Below, in pieces: positions 7,328 to 16,169 of a stretch of 46,722 nucleotides of DNA. Position numbers and translations under genes: made by a program. Source of the stretch: Bacteroidia bacterium (GTDB lineage Bacteria; Bacteroidota; Bacteroidia; Chitinophagales; UBA2359); assembly GCA_030427245.1 (NCBI GenBank), contig JAUHXA010000058.1, forward strand, positions 1 through 46,722, given 5' to 3'. The number at the start of each line of letters is the position of its first letter. Position 1 is the stretch's first letter. Under the pieces are notes generated by a model. That model was not told the origin of the DNA. It made no database searches and saw only the letters and a program-made list of their open reading frames with translations.

Positions 7328-9112
7328 TTACTGTCCTACTTCCGTGCCTCTCCAAGGCATTGCTAAGTATGGGAAGGAGCTTCTAAATGGAGCATCGTTT
7401 TGGTCCACTCCAGTAGAGTAAGTATAAACATCCAACAAATCTTGAGAGACAGGATTCATACCATCAAAATCATCGTACCACAAGCCGACAGCAGCCAACA
7501 CGATACCAGAAACTGCTTGTAACTCAATGCGTGTTACATCATCTTCTAAGCGGCGACCATTCGGGAATCCGTCCATATTTGGAATGAATTCAAGGTCTGC
7601 GTTTCCATTGAAGCGAGGGTCTAACAATCCCAAAACAGCTGCCTGAACAACACCTAAGTTGCTGAAGTCTTCGCTGTCTCTTGGGGTAATAGGTACTGCC
7701 ATATTCAATCTCAACATATCACCACCATTCGGTAAGAAATTGTGAATAAATGGTTTTCCAGGTGTCAAAGGATTGCCACCCGTTTTGCCTGTTGCCAATT
7801 GATAAGGAGGAACATTGGGTGCACCAGTGTGAAAAATAGGCCACAAATCTACAGAACGTGGAGCTCCTGCTTTTGGCAGCAATAAAGTACCAAATACCGC
7901 ATCATCCAACGCAGTTCCTGCCAATGCAGCATTTCCCTTCAATGGGAATAAACCATCTTGTCCATTTCCAAAGTCGAAAGGATCTAATCCCAAAGCGCTT
8001 GTTAAACCTGGCAAAGAGGCACGTTGGATGCGAAGAGGGGCAAAAGCTGGAACAGCACCACCAAATTGCTCATCGTCCATATACAATGCCAATTCAGGAT
8101 TGTAGAAATATTCAAAATGGTCAGAATTTTCATTATAAGGAGTTCTTGAGTTCCAATCGTCTTTTGAACCAATAGGAATCACTGCTTCGTTGGTCAATGG
8201 CATTCCCAAACGAGACACCTGAACCCAATTACCTTCAGTAGTAGGCTTTGTACCATCTGTATTAAGGGTTCGCATTGCTTGACGGCTCGCAGAAGCCCAC
8301 ACACCAATCACAAAATTTCCATCTAAAATATTGTCTGCCATATTAACACCCATTCCATCTTTTTGAAGGGTACTGATAGGAACTTGAATCGCAATAGCAT
8401 GGCAGTTTACACCACCCAATCCGTCACGAGGATTTTCTCCTTGACGAGGCAAGTTGCCCAAATCAAATACAGCTCCTAAATCCACATAGAAAGGATCATC
8501 TACAGGTCCACAAAATACGTTTTCACCAGTTGAAGCTGTTGTAATAGCATTGTTTGAAAGATCTGCATAGCTTGTAGCACCTAAACCAACACCACTCTCA
8601 ATAGAACGAGGTCCAATATTAGTTGGAGGAACAACACCATTTTCTACAATTGTTTGAAAAGTTGTGCCGCCGTCCATACTTCTTTCTAAAGTATAAGTTG
8701 CTTTGCGGTTTTGTGCTCCCAAACGAATGTTGAAGAAAGTAGTCGGGTCTTCGTTGGTGTGCGTAAAAGTTGCACGATAAATAATGTCGTCGCCTGGAGT
8801 AGCAGTATCATTGTCAATGTGAATTTCATAGCGGATATTTTCTCCAAATGTGTAATAATTAGGACCGCCTTGTGGCAGTTCAGCTGGAATGTAATTCGCT
8901 ATTATGGTAATCATATTTGGATTCTCTGGGCTTCTAAAAGCATACAAATCCGTATTGTCTGCCAATGGATCATTGGCAATTAGTGGAGCTTCTCGGTGAC
9001 TAGAAGCTTCAACAGGAACAGTAAATATTCCGAATGTCATCAAGAGACATAGGAACATCAACCATAGACTTTGGGTAATCCCCATAAAATGAGGTGACTT
9101 CGCTGAATACAT
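7328..9112 (-). CDS. DUF4331 protein, short form without sorting domain
   Basis: This codes for 594 residues: a signal peptide (M-Y-S-A-K-S... with a hydrophobic core ending V-P-V-E-A) followed by S-S-H-R-E-A-P-L-I and one complete DUF4331 domain. The domain ends at the usual S-F-P-Y-L-A-M-P-W motif, and the protein stops 9 residues later. No T9SS domain is present, so it probably stays in the periplasm or is exported differently from its neighbour. By eye it is very similar to the first 600 residues of the neighbour and, especially in the signal peptide, to the protein encoded at 12109-13866. The leader just before the ATG is shared with that gene. It is first in the second pair and is preceded by an ECF-type promoter motif. 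Confidence 0.92.
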   Translation of the reverse strand: MYSAKSPHFMGITQSLWLMFLCLLMTFGIFTVPVEASSHREAPLIANDPLADNTDLYAFRSPENPNMITIIANYIPAELPQGGPNYYTFGENIRYEIHIDNDTATPGDDIIYRATFTHTNEDPTTFFNIRLGAQNRKATYTLERSMDGGTTFQTIVENGVVPPTNIGPRSIESGVGLGATSYADLSNNAITTASTGENVFCGPVDDPFYVDLGAVFDLGNLPRQGENPRDGLGGVNCHAIAIQVPISTLQKDGMGVNMADNILDGNFVIGVWASASRQAMRTLNTDGTKPTTEGNWVQVSRLGMPLTNEAVIPIGSKDDWNSRTPYNENSDHFEYFYNPELALYMDDEQFGGAVPAFAPLRIQRASLPGLTSALGLDPFDFGNGQDGLFPLKGNAALAGTALDDAVFGTLLLPKAGAPRSVDLWPIFHTGAPNVPPYQLATGKTGGNPLTPGKPFIHNFLPNGGDMLRLNMAVPITPRDSEDFSNLGVVQAAVLGLLDPRFNGNADLEFIPNMDGFPNGRRLEDDVTRIELQAVSGIVLAAVGLWYDDFDGMNPVSQDLLDVYTYSTGVDQNDAPFRSSFPYLAMPWRGTEVGQ

Positions 9113-9336
9113 AGTTAAAGTATTTAGAATTAATAAATGAGGTTAATAAAAGAAATAAAATGAGGAACTTGTGATGGTTATCGCTTATTGAACATACAGA
9201 ACAGCATCGTTTTTTTAGAAAAATGATTTGTTATATGTTTCTTTACGAAAAACGACTCATCAACTTTTATTGTACTTCTCTTTTTATTTGTTGTATTTAC
9301 ATAAACACAACTACTTATTTGTTGTGTTCGGTTTTA

Positions 9337-9364
9337 CTTACGAGAGAAAGGATGATTTGGATTA
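9337..9364 (-). promoter_or_regulatory. Predicted ECF (SigK-like) promoter P2
   Basis: On the minus strand TAATCC (9364-9359), 16 bp, then CGTAAG (9342-9337). It has the same elements and exactly the same spacer as three other sites in this region. It would start transcription about 220 nt before the short DUF4331 gene at 9112. Confidence 0.7.
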
Positions 9365-9400
9365 CGAAGAATAAAAAAAAGAAAAAATTATTTGAAAACT

Positions 9401-9465
9401 GAAAAAAGAAAAACCTTTCTTATTGCACTGTTTCTATCCAATACAAAGAGAAAGGTTTCTTTTTG
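9401..9465. terminator. Rho-independent terminator, both strands
   Basis: AAACCTTTCT (9411-9420) pairs with AGAAAGGTTT (9449-9458) and is flanked by A-rich sequence on the left and T-rich on the right. It can therefore end minus-strand transcription leaving the gene at 9518-12052. The loop is long (28 bases). Confidence 0.7.
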
Positions 9466-9517
9466 AAATCATGTCATTTTATAGACTTCAATGATTTCAT
9501 ACAGTCTTTCAGCTATA

Positions 9518-12052
9518 TTATTTGGTGACAACTAATTTCCTGTGTGTAATCGTGTTGCCATTGCGGTCGTTCAATCGGGCTATGTAAACACCTGCGGGTA
9601 ATTCGCTTACATTCAATGGGATTTGGTAAGATTCGTCTGAATTTACCTCACCATTAAATACAGTAGCCAATCTTTGCCCAGCCATGCTGAATATTTCCAA
9701 ACTTACTCTCTGACTCTCACCAACATAAAATTGAAGGTTGGCAGTAAAGTTGGCAGGGTTTGGAGAAATTTGGAAGAAAGCATCATCCATATCTGCAATT
9801 GCAGCTTTTCGACCACGACCGCGACCACCGCCAGTGTTTCCACTTCCTGCAACTGGTACGAAGAAAGTCTTTACAGTAGTATAATTTCCGTCGGTAATGG
9901 TAACAGTATAATTCGTAGAAGTCAAACCACTAATATCTTGTGTAGTTGCTCCATTTGACCAAGAATATTCGTAGTCGCCAGAACCACCTGATACACTTAT
10001 ATCCAATGCTCCATCGTTAGCAGCAGCTGCACTCTCAATAGTCGTACTTACCAAAGTAACCGTAAGTAAGTCTCCGCCAATTCCACCACTAATGGTAGAA
10101 GAACACCCGTTTGCATCTGTTACCATCAAGGTAAAGCTTGCGCCAATACCTACGGATAAGCGTACTTGATCAGTACCCAGCTTTCTGAAAATCACATTTC
10201 CAGAGCGCTCAACAAAGTTGACTTCAAAAGGAGCAGCTCCTGAAAGCGTCAATGTATAGGTATCAAAATTAGAAGCTGATGTTTGTTCAATACTGATATC
10301 ACAATCTTCAGCATTCTCAATTTCTGTGCCTCCACAAGCACCTGTTCCAATAAATGGAGCAGCTACATAAGGGAAAGCAGACTTCAATGATTTGTCATTT
10401 TGTTCAATACCAGTAGTGTAAGTCAATACGCTCAACAAATCATCGGTAACACCTGCACCATCATCATACCACAAGCCAATTGCAGCCAATACAATACCAC
10501 TCACTGCTTGCAATTCAATTCGAGTCACATCATCTTCCAAGCGACGTCCGTTTGGAAATCCATCCATGTTGGGAATAAATTCCAAATCAGCAGTTGTATT
10601 GAATCGAGGATCGGTCAAACCTAAAACAGCTGACCATACCAAACCCAATGAACTAAAATCATCACTGTCTCTTGGGGTTGGAGGTACTGCCATGTTTAAT
10701 CGAAGAACGTCTCCACCTGTAGGTAAGAAATTGTTGATAAATGGTTTACCTGCTGCCAATGGGTTTCCTTCTTTACCTGTTGCCAATTGATAGGGCGGAA
10801 AATTAGGTGCTCCTGTGAAGAAAATAGGCCACAGATCTACAGAACGAGGTGCGCCAGCTTTTGGCAACAATAAGTTACCAAAAATTGCATCATCTAAAGC
10901 AGTACCATCTAAAGCAGGATCTCCCTTCAATACAAACAAACCATCTTTGCTATTTCTGAAGTCAAATGCACCAAGTGAGGCAGTCTGAATACGCAAAGGG
11001 TCAAATGCAGGTACTGCTACTGCAAACTGACTTTCATCCATATACAATGCCAACTCAGGATTGTAGAAGTACTCAAAATTAGCAGGATCTTCTGAATAAG
11101 GTGTGTCTGCATTCCATTGGTCTTTAGCTGCAATCGGAATCACTGCTTCGTTGGTCAATGGCATACCTAAGCGAGATACTTGTACCCAACCTTGACTCTC
11201 ATCAACTGTTACAGTACCGTCTCCATTCAAGGTTCTGATTTTTGGACGACTTGCAGAAGCCCAAACACCAATCACAAAATCACCATCTAAAATATTGGCT
11301 GCTTGACTTGCGTTTTTACCATCTTTCTGCAAAGTAGAAATGGGAATTTGAAGTGCAATTGAGTGAACATTGAAACAAGCCAAACCATCTGTGGCAGGAG
11401 GGCTGTCCAATCGAGGCGCATCTCCTAAATCAAAGATTCCACCTAAATCCACATAAAATGGATCATCGGCAGGACCACAAAACACTTTTTCTCCTGAACT
11501 TGCAGTAGTAATCGCATCTTGAATGATAGAGGAATAATCTTGCGCACCCAAACCAACTCCTGTTTGGATAGAACGAGGTCCGATATTGTTTGGAGGAACT
11601 ACTCCGTCCGTAACAACAATCTCAAAGGTTGCACCTCCATCTACACTACGCTCCAATGTGTAGGTTGTTTTTAGGTTTTGAGCACCTAAACGAATATTGA
11701 AGAAGGTTGTACCATCTTCATTTATTTGGTCAAAAGTAAAGCGGTAAATGATGTCATCACCAGCTGTACCTGCATCATTATCAACATGGATTTCGTAGCG
11801 AATATTTTCGCCAAAATTGTAATAATTAGGTCCACCATGTGGCAATTGACCAGGAATATAATTGGCAATAATGGTGACGGTTTCGGGATTGTCAGGACTG
11901 ACAAAGGCATAAACGTCTGTATTGTCTGCCAAAGGATCATTGGCAATAAGAGGTGCTTCTCGGTGACTCGAAGCCTCTAGTGCTGTGTAGCCAAGACATG
12001 TCAATACGACTGCCCATAGCATAAAGCGGGTTAGAAAATTGTTAAATTTCAT
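9518..12052 (-). CDS. DUF4331 protein with SprB repeat and T9SS sorting domain
   Basis: This codes for 844 residues. A signal peptide ends L-E-A before S-S-H-R-E-A-P-L-I, and the DUF4331 domain runs to about residue 585. Then come a G-A-C-G-G-T-E-I-E-N-A-E-D-C linker, a beta-rich domain and a SprB-type repeat near residues 675-735 (G-G-S-G-D-Y-E-Y-S-W-S-N-G-A-T-T). A short basic G-R-G-R-G-R-K linker and a type A sorting domain (S-P-N-P-A-N-F... to V-V-T-K) complete the protein. The SprB repeat and sorting domain predict a cell-surface product of T9SS. It starts 56 bp after the gene at 12109-13866 and is the long partner of the first pair. Its C-terminal part is unrelated in detail to that of the other long paralogue. 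Confidence 0.92.
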   Translation of the reverse strand: MKFNNFLTRFMLWAVVLTCLGYTALEASSHREAPLIANDPLADNTDVYAFVSPDNPETVTIIANYIPGQLPHGGPNYYNFGENIRYEIHVDNDAGTAGDDIIYRFTFDQINEDGTTFFNIRLGAQNLKTTYTLERSVDGGATFEIVVTDGVVPPNNIGPRSIQTGVGLGAQDYSSIIQDAITTASSGEKVFCGPADDPFYVDLGGIFDLGDAPRLDSPPATDGLACFNVHSIALQIPISTLQKDGKNASQAANILDGDFVIGVWASASRPKIRTLNGDGTVTVDESQGWVQVSRLGMPLTNEAVIPIAAKDQWNADTPYSEDPANFEYFYNPELALYMDESQFAVAVPAFDPLRIQTASLGAFDFRNSKDGLFVLKGDPALDGTALDDAIFGNLLLPKAGAPRSVDLWPIFFTGAPNFPPYQLATGKEGNPLAAGKPFINNFLPTGGDVLRLNMAVPPTPRDSDDFSSLGLVWSAVLGLTDPRFNTTADLEFIPNMDGFPNGRRLEDDVTRIELQAVSGIVLAAIGLWYDDGAGVTDDLLSVLTYTTGIEQNDKSLKSAFPYVAAPFIGTGACGGTEIENAEDCDISIEQTSASNFDTYTLTLSGAAPFEVNFVERSGNVIFRKLGTDQVRLSVGIGASFTLMVTDANGCSSTISGGIGGDLLTVTLVSTTIESAAAANDGALDISVSGGSGDYEYSWSNGATTQDISGLTSTNYTVTITDGNYTTVKTFFVPVAGSGNTGGGRGRGRKAAIADMDDAFFQISPNPANFTANLQFYVGESQRVSLEIFSMAGQRLATVFNGEVNSDESYQIPLNVSELPAGVYIARLNDRNGNTITHRKLVVTK

Positions 12053-12108
12053 TATATATATTTTATATTTTATTTAAAATTGATTTAGATAAAGAGGAGG
12101 TTCTCCAT

Positions 12109-13866
12109 TTAGAAACCTTCTGTTCCTCTCCAAGGTGCTGCTACATAAGGAAAGCTTTCTTGAAATGGTTTGTCGTTGGCTTCAACACCCGTTGTATAAC
12201 CAAGTACGTTCAACAAATCTTCGGTTACAGGATTTGTACCATCAAAATCATCGTACCACAAACCAATTGCAGCTAACACAATACCGCTCACTGCCTGCAA
12301 TTCAATACGAGTCACATCATCCTCCAAACGACGACCATTTGGAAAGCCATCCATATTCGGAATAAATTCGATATCGGTATTGGCAAATTGTGGATCCAGC
12401 AAACCTAAGACAGCCGCTTGTACCAATCCCAAGGAACTGAAAGCATCATCATCACGAGGAGTTGCAGGAACGGCCATATTCAAACGGAGCATATCTCCAG
12501 CCGAAGGCAAAAAGTTATTGATAAAAGGTTTGCCTGCTGCCAGCGGGTCACCGTTTTTACCTGTGGCTAATTGGTAGGGTCTAGCATTGGGAGCACCTGT
12601 GTAAAAAATAGGCCACAAGTCAACCGAACGTGGAGCACCAGCTTTGGGAAGCAATAACCCTCCAAAAGAAGATTCTGCTAATACAGTTCCGTCCAATGCA
12701 GGTGAACCTTTTAGAATGAATGCACCATCTGCACCATTTGTAAAGTCAAGTCCCAATCCCAATGAGTTTTTCTGAATACGCAAAGGGGCAAATGCAGGAA
12801 CTGCACCACCAAATAAATCATCGTCCATATACAATGCCAATTCAGGGTTGTAAAAATGCTCATAAAGGGCTGCATCTTCGCCACATGGGCTTAGTGAATT
12901 CCAGTAATCTTTTGACATAATCGGAATGACAGCTTCGTTGGTTAAAGGCATTCCCAATCGAGACACTTGCACCCAAGTCCCACTATCTTCAATCAAATCT
13001 CCACTGCTGTTCAATGTTCTTACAGAGGGGCGGCTTGCAGAAGCCCAAACACCAATGACGAAATCTCCGTCTAATATATTGGCTGCTTGGCTCACATCTT
13101 TACCGTCTTTTTGCAAGGTCGAAATAGGTATTTGTAGAGAAATGGTATGGCAGTTGAAACCACCCAATCCATCTCTTGAATTTCCTGTTTGACGGGGAGC
13201 GTCTCCCAAATCAAAAATTCCGCCTAAATCTACAAAGAAAGGATCGTCAACAGGGCCGCAAAATACGGTTTCACCAGTTGAAGTGCTTGTTATGGCCGCA
13301 TCCATCAAGTCTTCATAGCTATCTGCACCCAATCCAACTACAGTGTTTTGGCTTTCGATAGAACGAGGTCCAATATTGTTTGGAGGAACGATACCATCTT
13401 CTACAATGGTTGTAAAACTTGCACCACCATCCATACTTCTTTGAAGCGTGTAGGTAGTTTTTAGGTTTTCGCCGAATCGTATATTGAAGAAAGTAGTAGG
13501 ATCTTCATTTTCTTTTGAAAAAGTAAATCGGTAAATAATTTCTTCACATGCTGCACTTGCATCATTGTCAATGTGAATTTCGTAACGAATGTTTTCGCCG
13601 AATGAATAGTAGTTGGGGCCTCCTTGCGGAAGTTCTGCGGGAATGTAGTTGGCGATAATCGTTACTGTGTTTGGATCATCTGGACTTACAAAAGCATAAA
13701 CATCTGTGTTGTCTGCTAAGGGATCGTTTGAAATAAGTGGGGCTTCTCTATGGCTGGATGCTTCAATAGGTGTATTGAATATCCCTAAGGATAATGCAAT
13801 ACCTAGAATCATTAACCACATACCCTTAACACTGCCAAGAGGTTGGAGTAACTTTAATGAAAACAT
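12109..13866 (-). CDS. DUF4331 protein, short form without sorting domain
   Basis: This codes for 585 residues. The signal peptide (M-F-S-L-K-L-L... ending N-T-P-I-E-A) is followed by S-S-H-R-E-A-P-L-I and a single DUF4331 domain ending S-F-P-Y-V-A-A-P-W-R-G-T-E-G-F. It lacks any sorting domain. It is the first gene of the first pair and is transcribed from promoter P1, about 85 nt upstream. Signal peptide, length and leader sequence match the short paralogue at 7328-9112 better than the long ones, so the two short genes descend from one ancestor and the whole pair was duplicated. It lies divergent to the RskA-like anti-sigma gene. Confidence 0.92.
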   Translation of the reverse strand: MFSLKLLQPLGSVKGMWLMILGIALSLGIFNTPIEASSHREAPLISNDPLADNTDVYAFVSPDDPNTVTIIANYIPAELPQGGPNYYSFGENIRYEIHIDNDASAACEEIIYRFTFSKENEDPTTFFNIRFGENLKTTYTLQRSMDGGASFTTIVEDGIVPPNNIGPRSIESQNTVVGLGADSYEDLMDAAITSTSTGETVFCGPVDDPFFVDLGGIFDLGDAPRQTGNSRDGLGGFNCHTISLQIPISTLQKDGKDVSQAANILDGDFVIGVWASASRPSVRTLNSSGDLIEDSGTWVQVSRLGMPLTNEAVIPIMSKDYWNSLSPCGEDAALYEHFYNPELALYMDDDLFGGAVPAFAPLRIQKNSLGLGLDFTNGADGAFILKGSPALDGTVLAESSFGGLLLPKAGAPRSVDLWPIFYTGAPNARPYQLATGKNGDPLAAGKPFINNFLPSAGDMLRLNMAVPATPRDDDAFSSLGLVQAAVLGLLDPQFANTDIEFIPNMDGFPNGRRLEDDVTRIELQAVSGIVLAAIGLWYDDFDGTNPVTEDLLNVLGYTTGVEANDKPFQESFPYVAAPWRGTEGF

Positions 13867-13955
13867 AGTTAAGTATTTAGAATTAAAATAAAAAGATAAA
13901 ACTGAAAAGAAGATGAATAACCTTTAGAATTGTTTTTCCTTCTTGCTCAAGCTCA

Positions 13956-13983
13956 CTTACGAGAAAATGGTTTGTTTGGATTA
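13956..13983 (-). promoter_or_regulatory. Predicted ECF (SigK-like) promoter P1
   Basis: On the minus strand TAATCC (13983-13978), 16 bp, then CGTAAG (13961-13956). Expected initiation is about 80-85 nt before the ATG at 13866. It lies back to back with the plus-strand copy at 14029, so both divergent units share one control region. Confidence 0.72.
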
Positions 13984-14028
13984 TACTATATTGAAAAAAA
14001 GTTTTTTTATTTATTTTTGGAACCTTGG

Positions 14029-14056
14029 TAATCCAAAGCTTTGTTTTTATCGTAAA
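14029..14056 (+). promoter_or_regulatory. Predicted ECF (SigK-like) promoter P3
   Basis: TAATCC (14029-14034), 16 bp, then CGTAAA (14051-14056). It lies about 100 bp upstream of the RskA-like gene, suggesting that the sigma factor induces its own inhibitor. Confidence 0.7.
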
Positions 14057-14159
14057 TAAATTCAGACCCAACACTTAATTAACCCAATTAAAAAACCTTT
14101 ATAAAACTTAAAATAGACATTCTATAACACTACTTTTTGTCTAACATTACATTATTATT

Positions 14160-14966
14160 TTGAATATACAAAACTATATATCATCTGGCATCCTTGAATT
14201 TTATGCAATGGACGCTCTTTCTGTAATTGAAAAACAGGAAGTTGAGTCAATGATGGAAAAGCATGAGGAGTTAAAACTTGAATTGTTAGAGATTCAAAAG
14301 ACTTTAGAATCCTATGCCTCCCTTCATTCTATTCCTCCGCCCTCAACCATTCTACAATTAGTGGTTGAAACCGTTACTAAAGACGGGGTTTCTTCGAATA
14401 AGCAGCCTGTGGCGAATATTGCTGCGTTGAGGCGAATTCAACATTTCAAATATATTGCAATAGCTGCCACCGTTTTATTGGTTTTAAGTGCAGCCCTAAA
14501 CTGGAAATATTATCTCGCACTCGAAAAAGCCAATACTGAGATTGCATTTTTAAATCAAGAACAAGAAAAACTTGTCAACAACTTCAATAGTATGCAGGCA
14601 ACATACGATGTGGCAAGTGTGGAATTGGAGGTTTTGCAAAATCCAGATAATAAGATTGTGAAAATGTCAGGCACTGAAAACCATCCTGAATCTATGGCGT
14701 ATGTTTATTGGAATGTAGAATCACAAGAAGTATATGTAAAAATTGGAAACCTTCCTGCACCTCCTACTCAAAAACAATATCAACTATGGGCACTAAAAGA
14801 CGGTATTCCTATTGACGCAGGTGTCTTTGATGTGGAAAAAGGATTGTTGAAAGTAAAAGATATTGAAGCTGCTGATGCTTTTGCTGTAACGCTTGAACCC
14901 CAAGGTGGTAGCAAACAGCCTACTTTAGAGGATTTACAAGTCATAGGCGAGATTAAGTTAATATAG
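14160..14966 (+). CDS. RskA-family anti-sigma factor
   Basis: This codes for 268 residues: a cytoplasmic N-terminal sigma-binding region (residues 1-70, with an I-S-S-G-I-L-E-F-Y-A-M pattern), one transmembrane helix (about 97-118), a short coiled coil and a C-terminal RskA domain. The RskA domain contains Y-V-Y-W-N and Y-Q-L-W-A-L-K-D-G-x-P. Such proteins hold ECF sigma factors at the inner membrane until regulated proteolysis. The start is a TTG at 14160: a stop lies five codons upstream in frame, no ATG is available, and the truncated paralogue at 15062-15328 aligns from its own ATG. It is divergent from the DUF4331 genes and is preceded by the ECF-type motif P3. A 16-bp terminator stem follows. 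Confidence 0.88.
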   Translation: MNIQNYISSGILEFYAMDALSVIEKQEVESMMEKHEELKLELLEIQKTLESYASLHSIPPPSTILQLVVETVTKDGVSSNKQPVANIAALRRIQHFKYIAIAATVLLVLSAALNWKYYLALEKANTEIAFLNQEQEKLVNNFNSMQATYDVASVELEVLQNPDNKIVKMSGTENHPESMAYVYWNVESQEVYVKIGNLPAPPTQKQYQLWALKDGIPIDAGVFDVEKGLLKVKDIEAADAFAVTLEPQGGSKQPTLEDLQVIGEIKLI

Positions 14967-14983
14967 TACCTGATAAATGACTA

Positions 14984-15027
14984 AAAAAATACCCTGTTTT
15001 GGTAAATCCAAAACAGGGTATTTTTTT
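14984..15027. terminator. Strong bidirectional terminator
   Basis: AAATACCCTGTTTTGG (14987-15002) and its perfect complement (15008-15023) form a 16-bp stem with a five-base loop, flanked by A and T runs. It separates the convergent full-length and truncated anti-sigma genes. Confidence 0.92.
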
Positions 15028-15061
15028 AGGGAGTTGATCTAATAATATTGTTTTTGGCATT

Positions 15062-15328
15062 TTACTGCCTCCTTCTTCTACCTTTTGGTGTATTTGAATC
15101 CAATTGGTTAATGGAAGATAAAATCTTATTTTTCAGATGTGGTGGAGGCATTTTGGAAAAACTATTCGCATATTCTTCAAGTGTATATTGAATAGCATTA
15201 ACTTCTGCTTGAATAACCTCATTCATGGAGCACAATTTTTCTACTTCAAATTGCTCAGACTTTGATATTATTCCCATGCAATAAGCCTCTAAAATGCCTG
15301 TGTTGATATAATCATTAATTGTTGGCAT
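15062..15328 (-). CDS. Truncated RskA-like anti-sigma protein (sigma-binding part only)
   Basis: This codes for 88 residues. It aligns over about 70 residues with the N-terminus of the full-length anti-sigma factor at 14160-14966 (I-N-D-Y-I-N-T-G-I-L-E-A-Y-C-M against I-Q-N-Y-I-S-S-G-I-L-E-F-Y-A-M, and a shared M/I-P-P-P). It then ends in a basic tail, K-G-R-R-R-R-Q. The transmembrane helix and RskA domain are absent, and the 95 bp to the next gene hold only a terminator, so nothing degenerate remains. It lies 256 bp downstream of the sigma gene on the same strand, where an anti-sigma gene is expected. It may be a soluble, signal-independent inhibitor, or a decaying duplicate. Confidence 0.8.
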   Translation of the reverse strand: MPTINDYINTGILEAYCMGIISKSEQFEVEKLCSMNEVIQAEVNAIQYTLEEYANSFSKMPPPHLKNKILSSINQLDSNTPKGRRRRQ

Positions 15329-15399
15329 GATGATTTAATTTTCTTTGTAAATATTAGTTTTCAGGAAAACAGGTAAAACCGCTTAAACAATAGGGGGTA

Positions 15400-15437
15400 T
15401 TTATAGTGGGTGAAATCCAATCACCCTAATCTATAAA
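15400..15437. repeat. Two-step palindromic hairpin in the sigma/anti-sigma gap
   Basis: The outer stem TTTATAG/CTATAAA and inner stem GGGTGA/TCACCC are separated by a small asymmetric internal loop and capped by AATCCAA. It could be an operator or an mRNA structure between the sigma gene and the truncated anti-sigma gene. There is no T run, so it is a poor terminator. Confidence 0.6.
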
Positions 15438-15584
15438 ATAAGATGGAGTTTTCTTTTGTTGGTTTAAAAGGTAGGTAAAATTGGGGTATCTGTTTCTGTA
15501 TTAAGGGAGAAATAATTGGGAACTTTAAATTAAAAACGCTACTTTATATCTTTTTGTTTTACTTTGCAGAAAATATATATTGTT

Positions 15585-16169
15585 TTACATCAATTTTCGC
15601 AACTCTCTTATTGCAATTCTTACACGGGACTTGACTGTTCCCAAAGGAATGTCAAATTGATCTGCAATTTCTCTTTGAGTGTAACCTTGAAAATAAACAA
15701 GGTCTATGATTTGTTTCAATGTAGGATCCAATCTTTCAACAATTTTACGTAGACCGATTGTTTGAATGTTGGTTTCCGTACTCAATATATCAGGGGTATA
15801 CACTTGTTCACTTATACTGTCTGTTCTTGAGTCTGCACGAAAAGCCTTTGAACGAACAAAATCAATAGCACTATTACGTGCGATGTTGAGCATCCATGTA
15901 AAAAATCGCCCTTTATTTGAATCATAGCCCTCTATGTTCTTCCAAATCTTGACAAAAGTATCTTGTAATATGTTCTCTGAATGATGTTGAGAGCGTGTAA
16001 TTCGCATGATTACACCATATAATGCTGCAGCGTAATTATCATATAATAGATTTAAAGCAACTTTATTATGTGCTTTCAATAGAGCAACCAACTGTTTTTC
16101 TGATATGTTAGGGTTGTTTTCCAAGTGATGATTACTTTGTAAAGTCTTAGTAATATTGGTTGAGTTCAT
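15585..16169 (-). CDS. ECF RNA polymerase sigma factor, SigK-like
   Basis: This codes for 194 residues. Region 2 spans about 42-110, with L-Q-D-T-F-V-K-I-W and F-F-T-W-M-L-N-I-A-R-N. Region 4 spans about 140-190, with Y-F-Q-G-Y-T-Q-R-E-I-A-D and P-L-G-T-V-K-S-R. Region 3 is missing, as in extracytoplasmic-function sigma factors. Two RskA-type genes next door place it with the SigK/RskA group. It probably directs transcription from the four TAATCC-N16-CGTARR sites. A CAATCC element lies at 16211-16206 before its own gene, but the matching -10 is poor (GGAAGT), so autoregulation is uncertain. Confidence 0.92.
   Translation of the reverse strand: MNSTNITKTLQSNHHLENNPNISEKQLVALLKAHNKVALNLLYDNYAAALYGVIMRITRSQHHSENILQDTFVKIWKNIEGYDSNKGRFFTWMLNIARNSAIDFVRSKAFRADSRTDSISEQVYTPDILSTETNIQTIGLRKIVERLDPTLKQIIDLVYFQGYTQREIADQFDIPLGTVKSRVRIAIRELRKLM

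Larger units (their letters stand above)
9113..9517. other. Intergenic region between the two DUF4331 pairs
   Basis: These 405 bp hold no plausible ORF. They contain the terminator of the upstream pair (9401-9465), the ECF-type promoter of the downstream pair (9337-9364) and an AT-rich leader of about 220 nt. The 22 bp before the ATG at 9112 almost match the leader before the ATG at 13866, so the promoter region was duplicated along with the genes. Confidence 0.7.
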
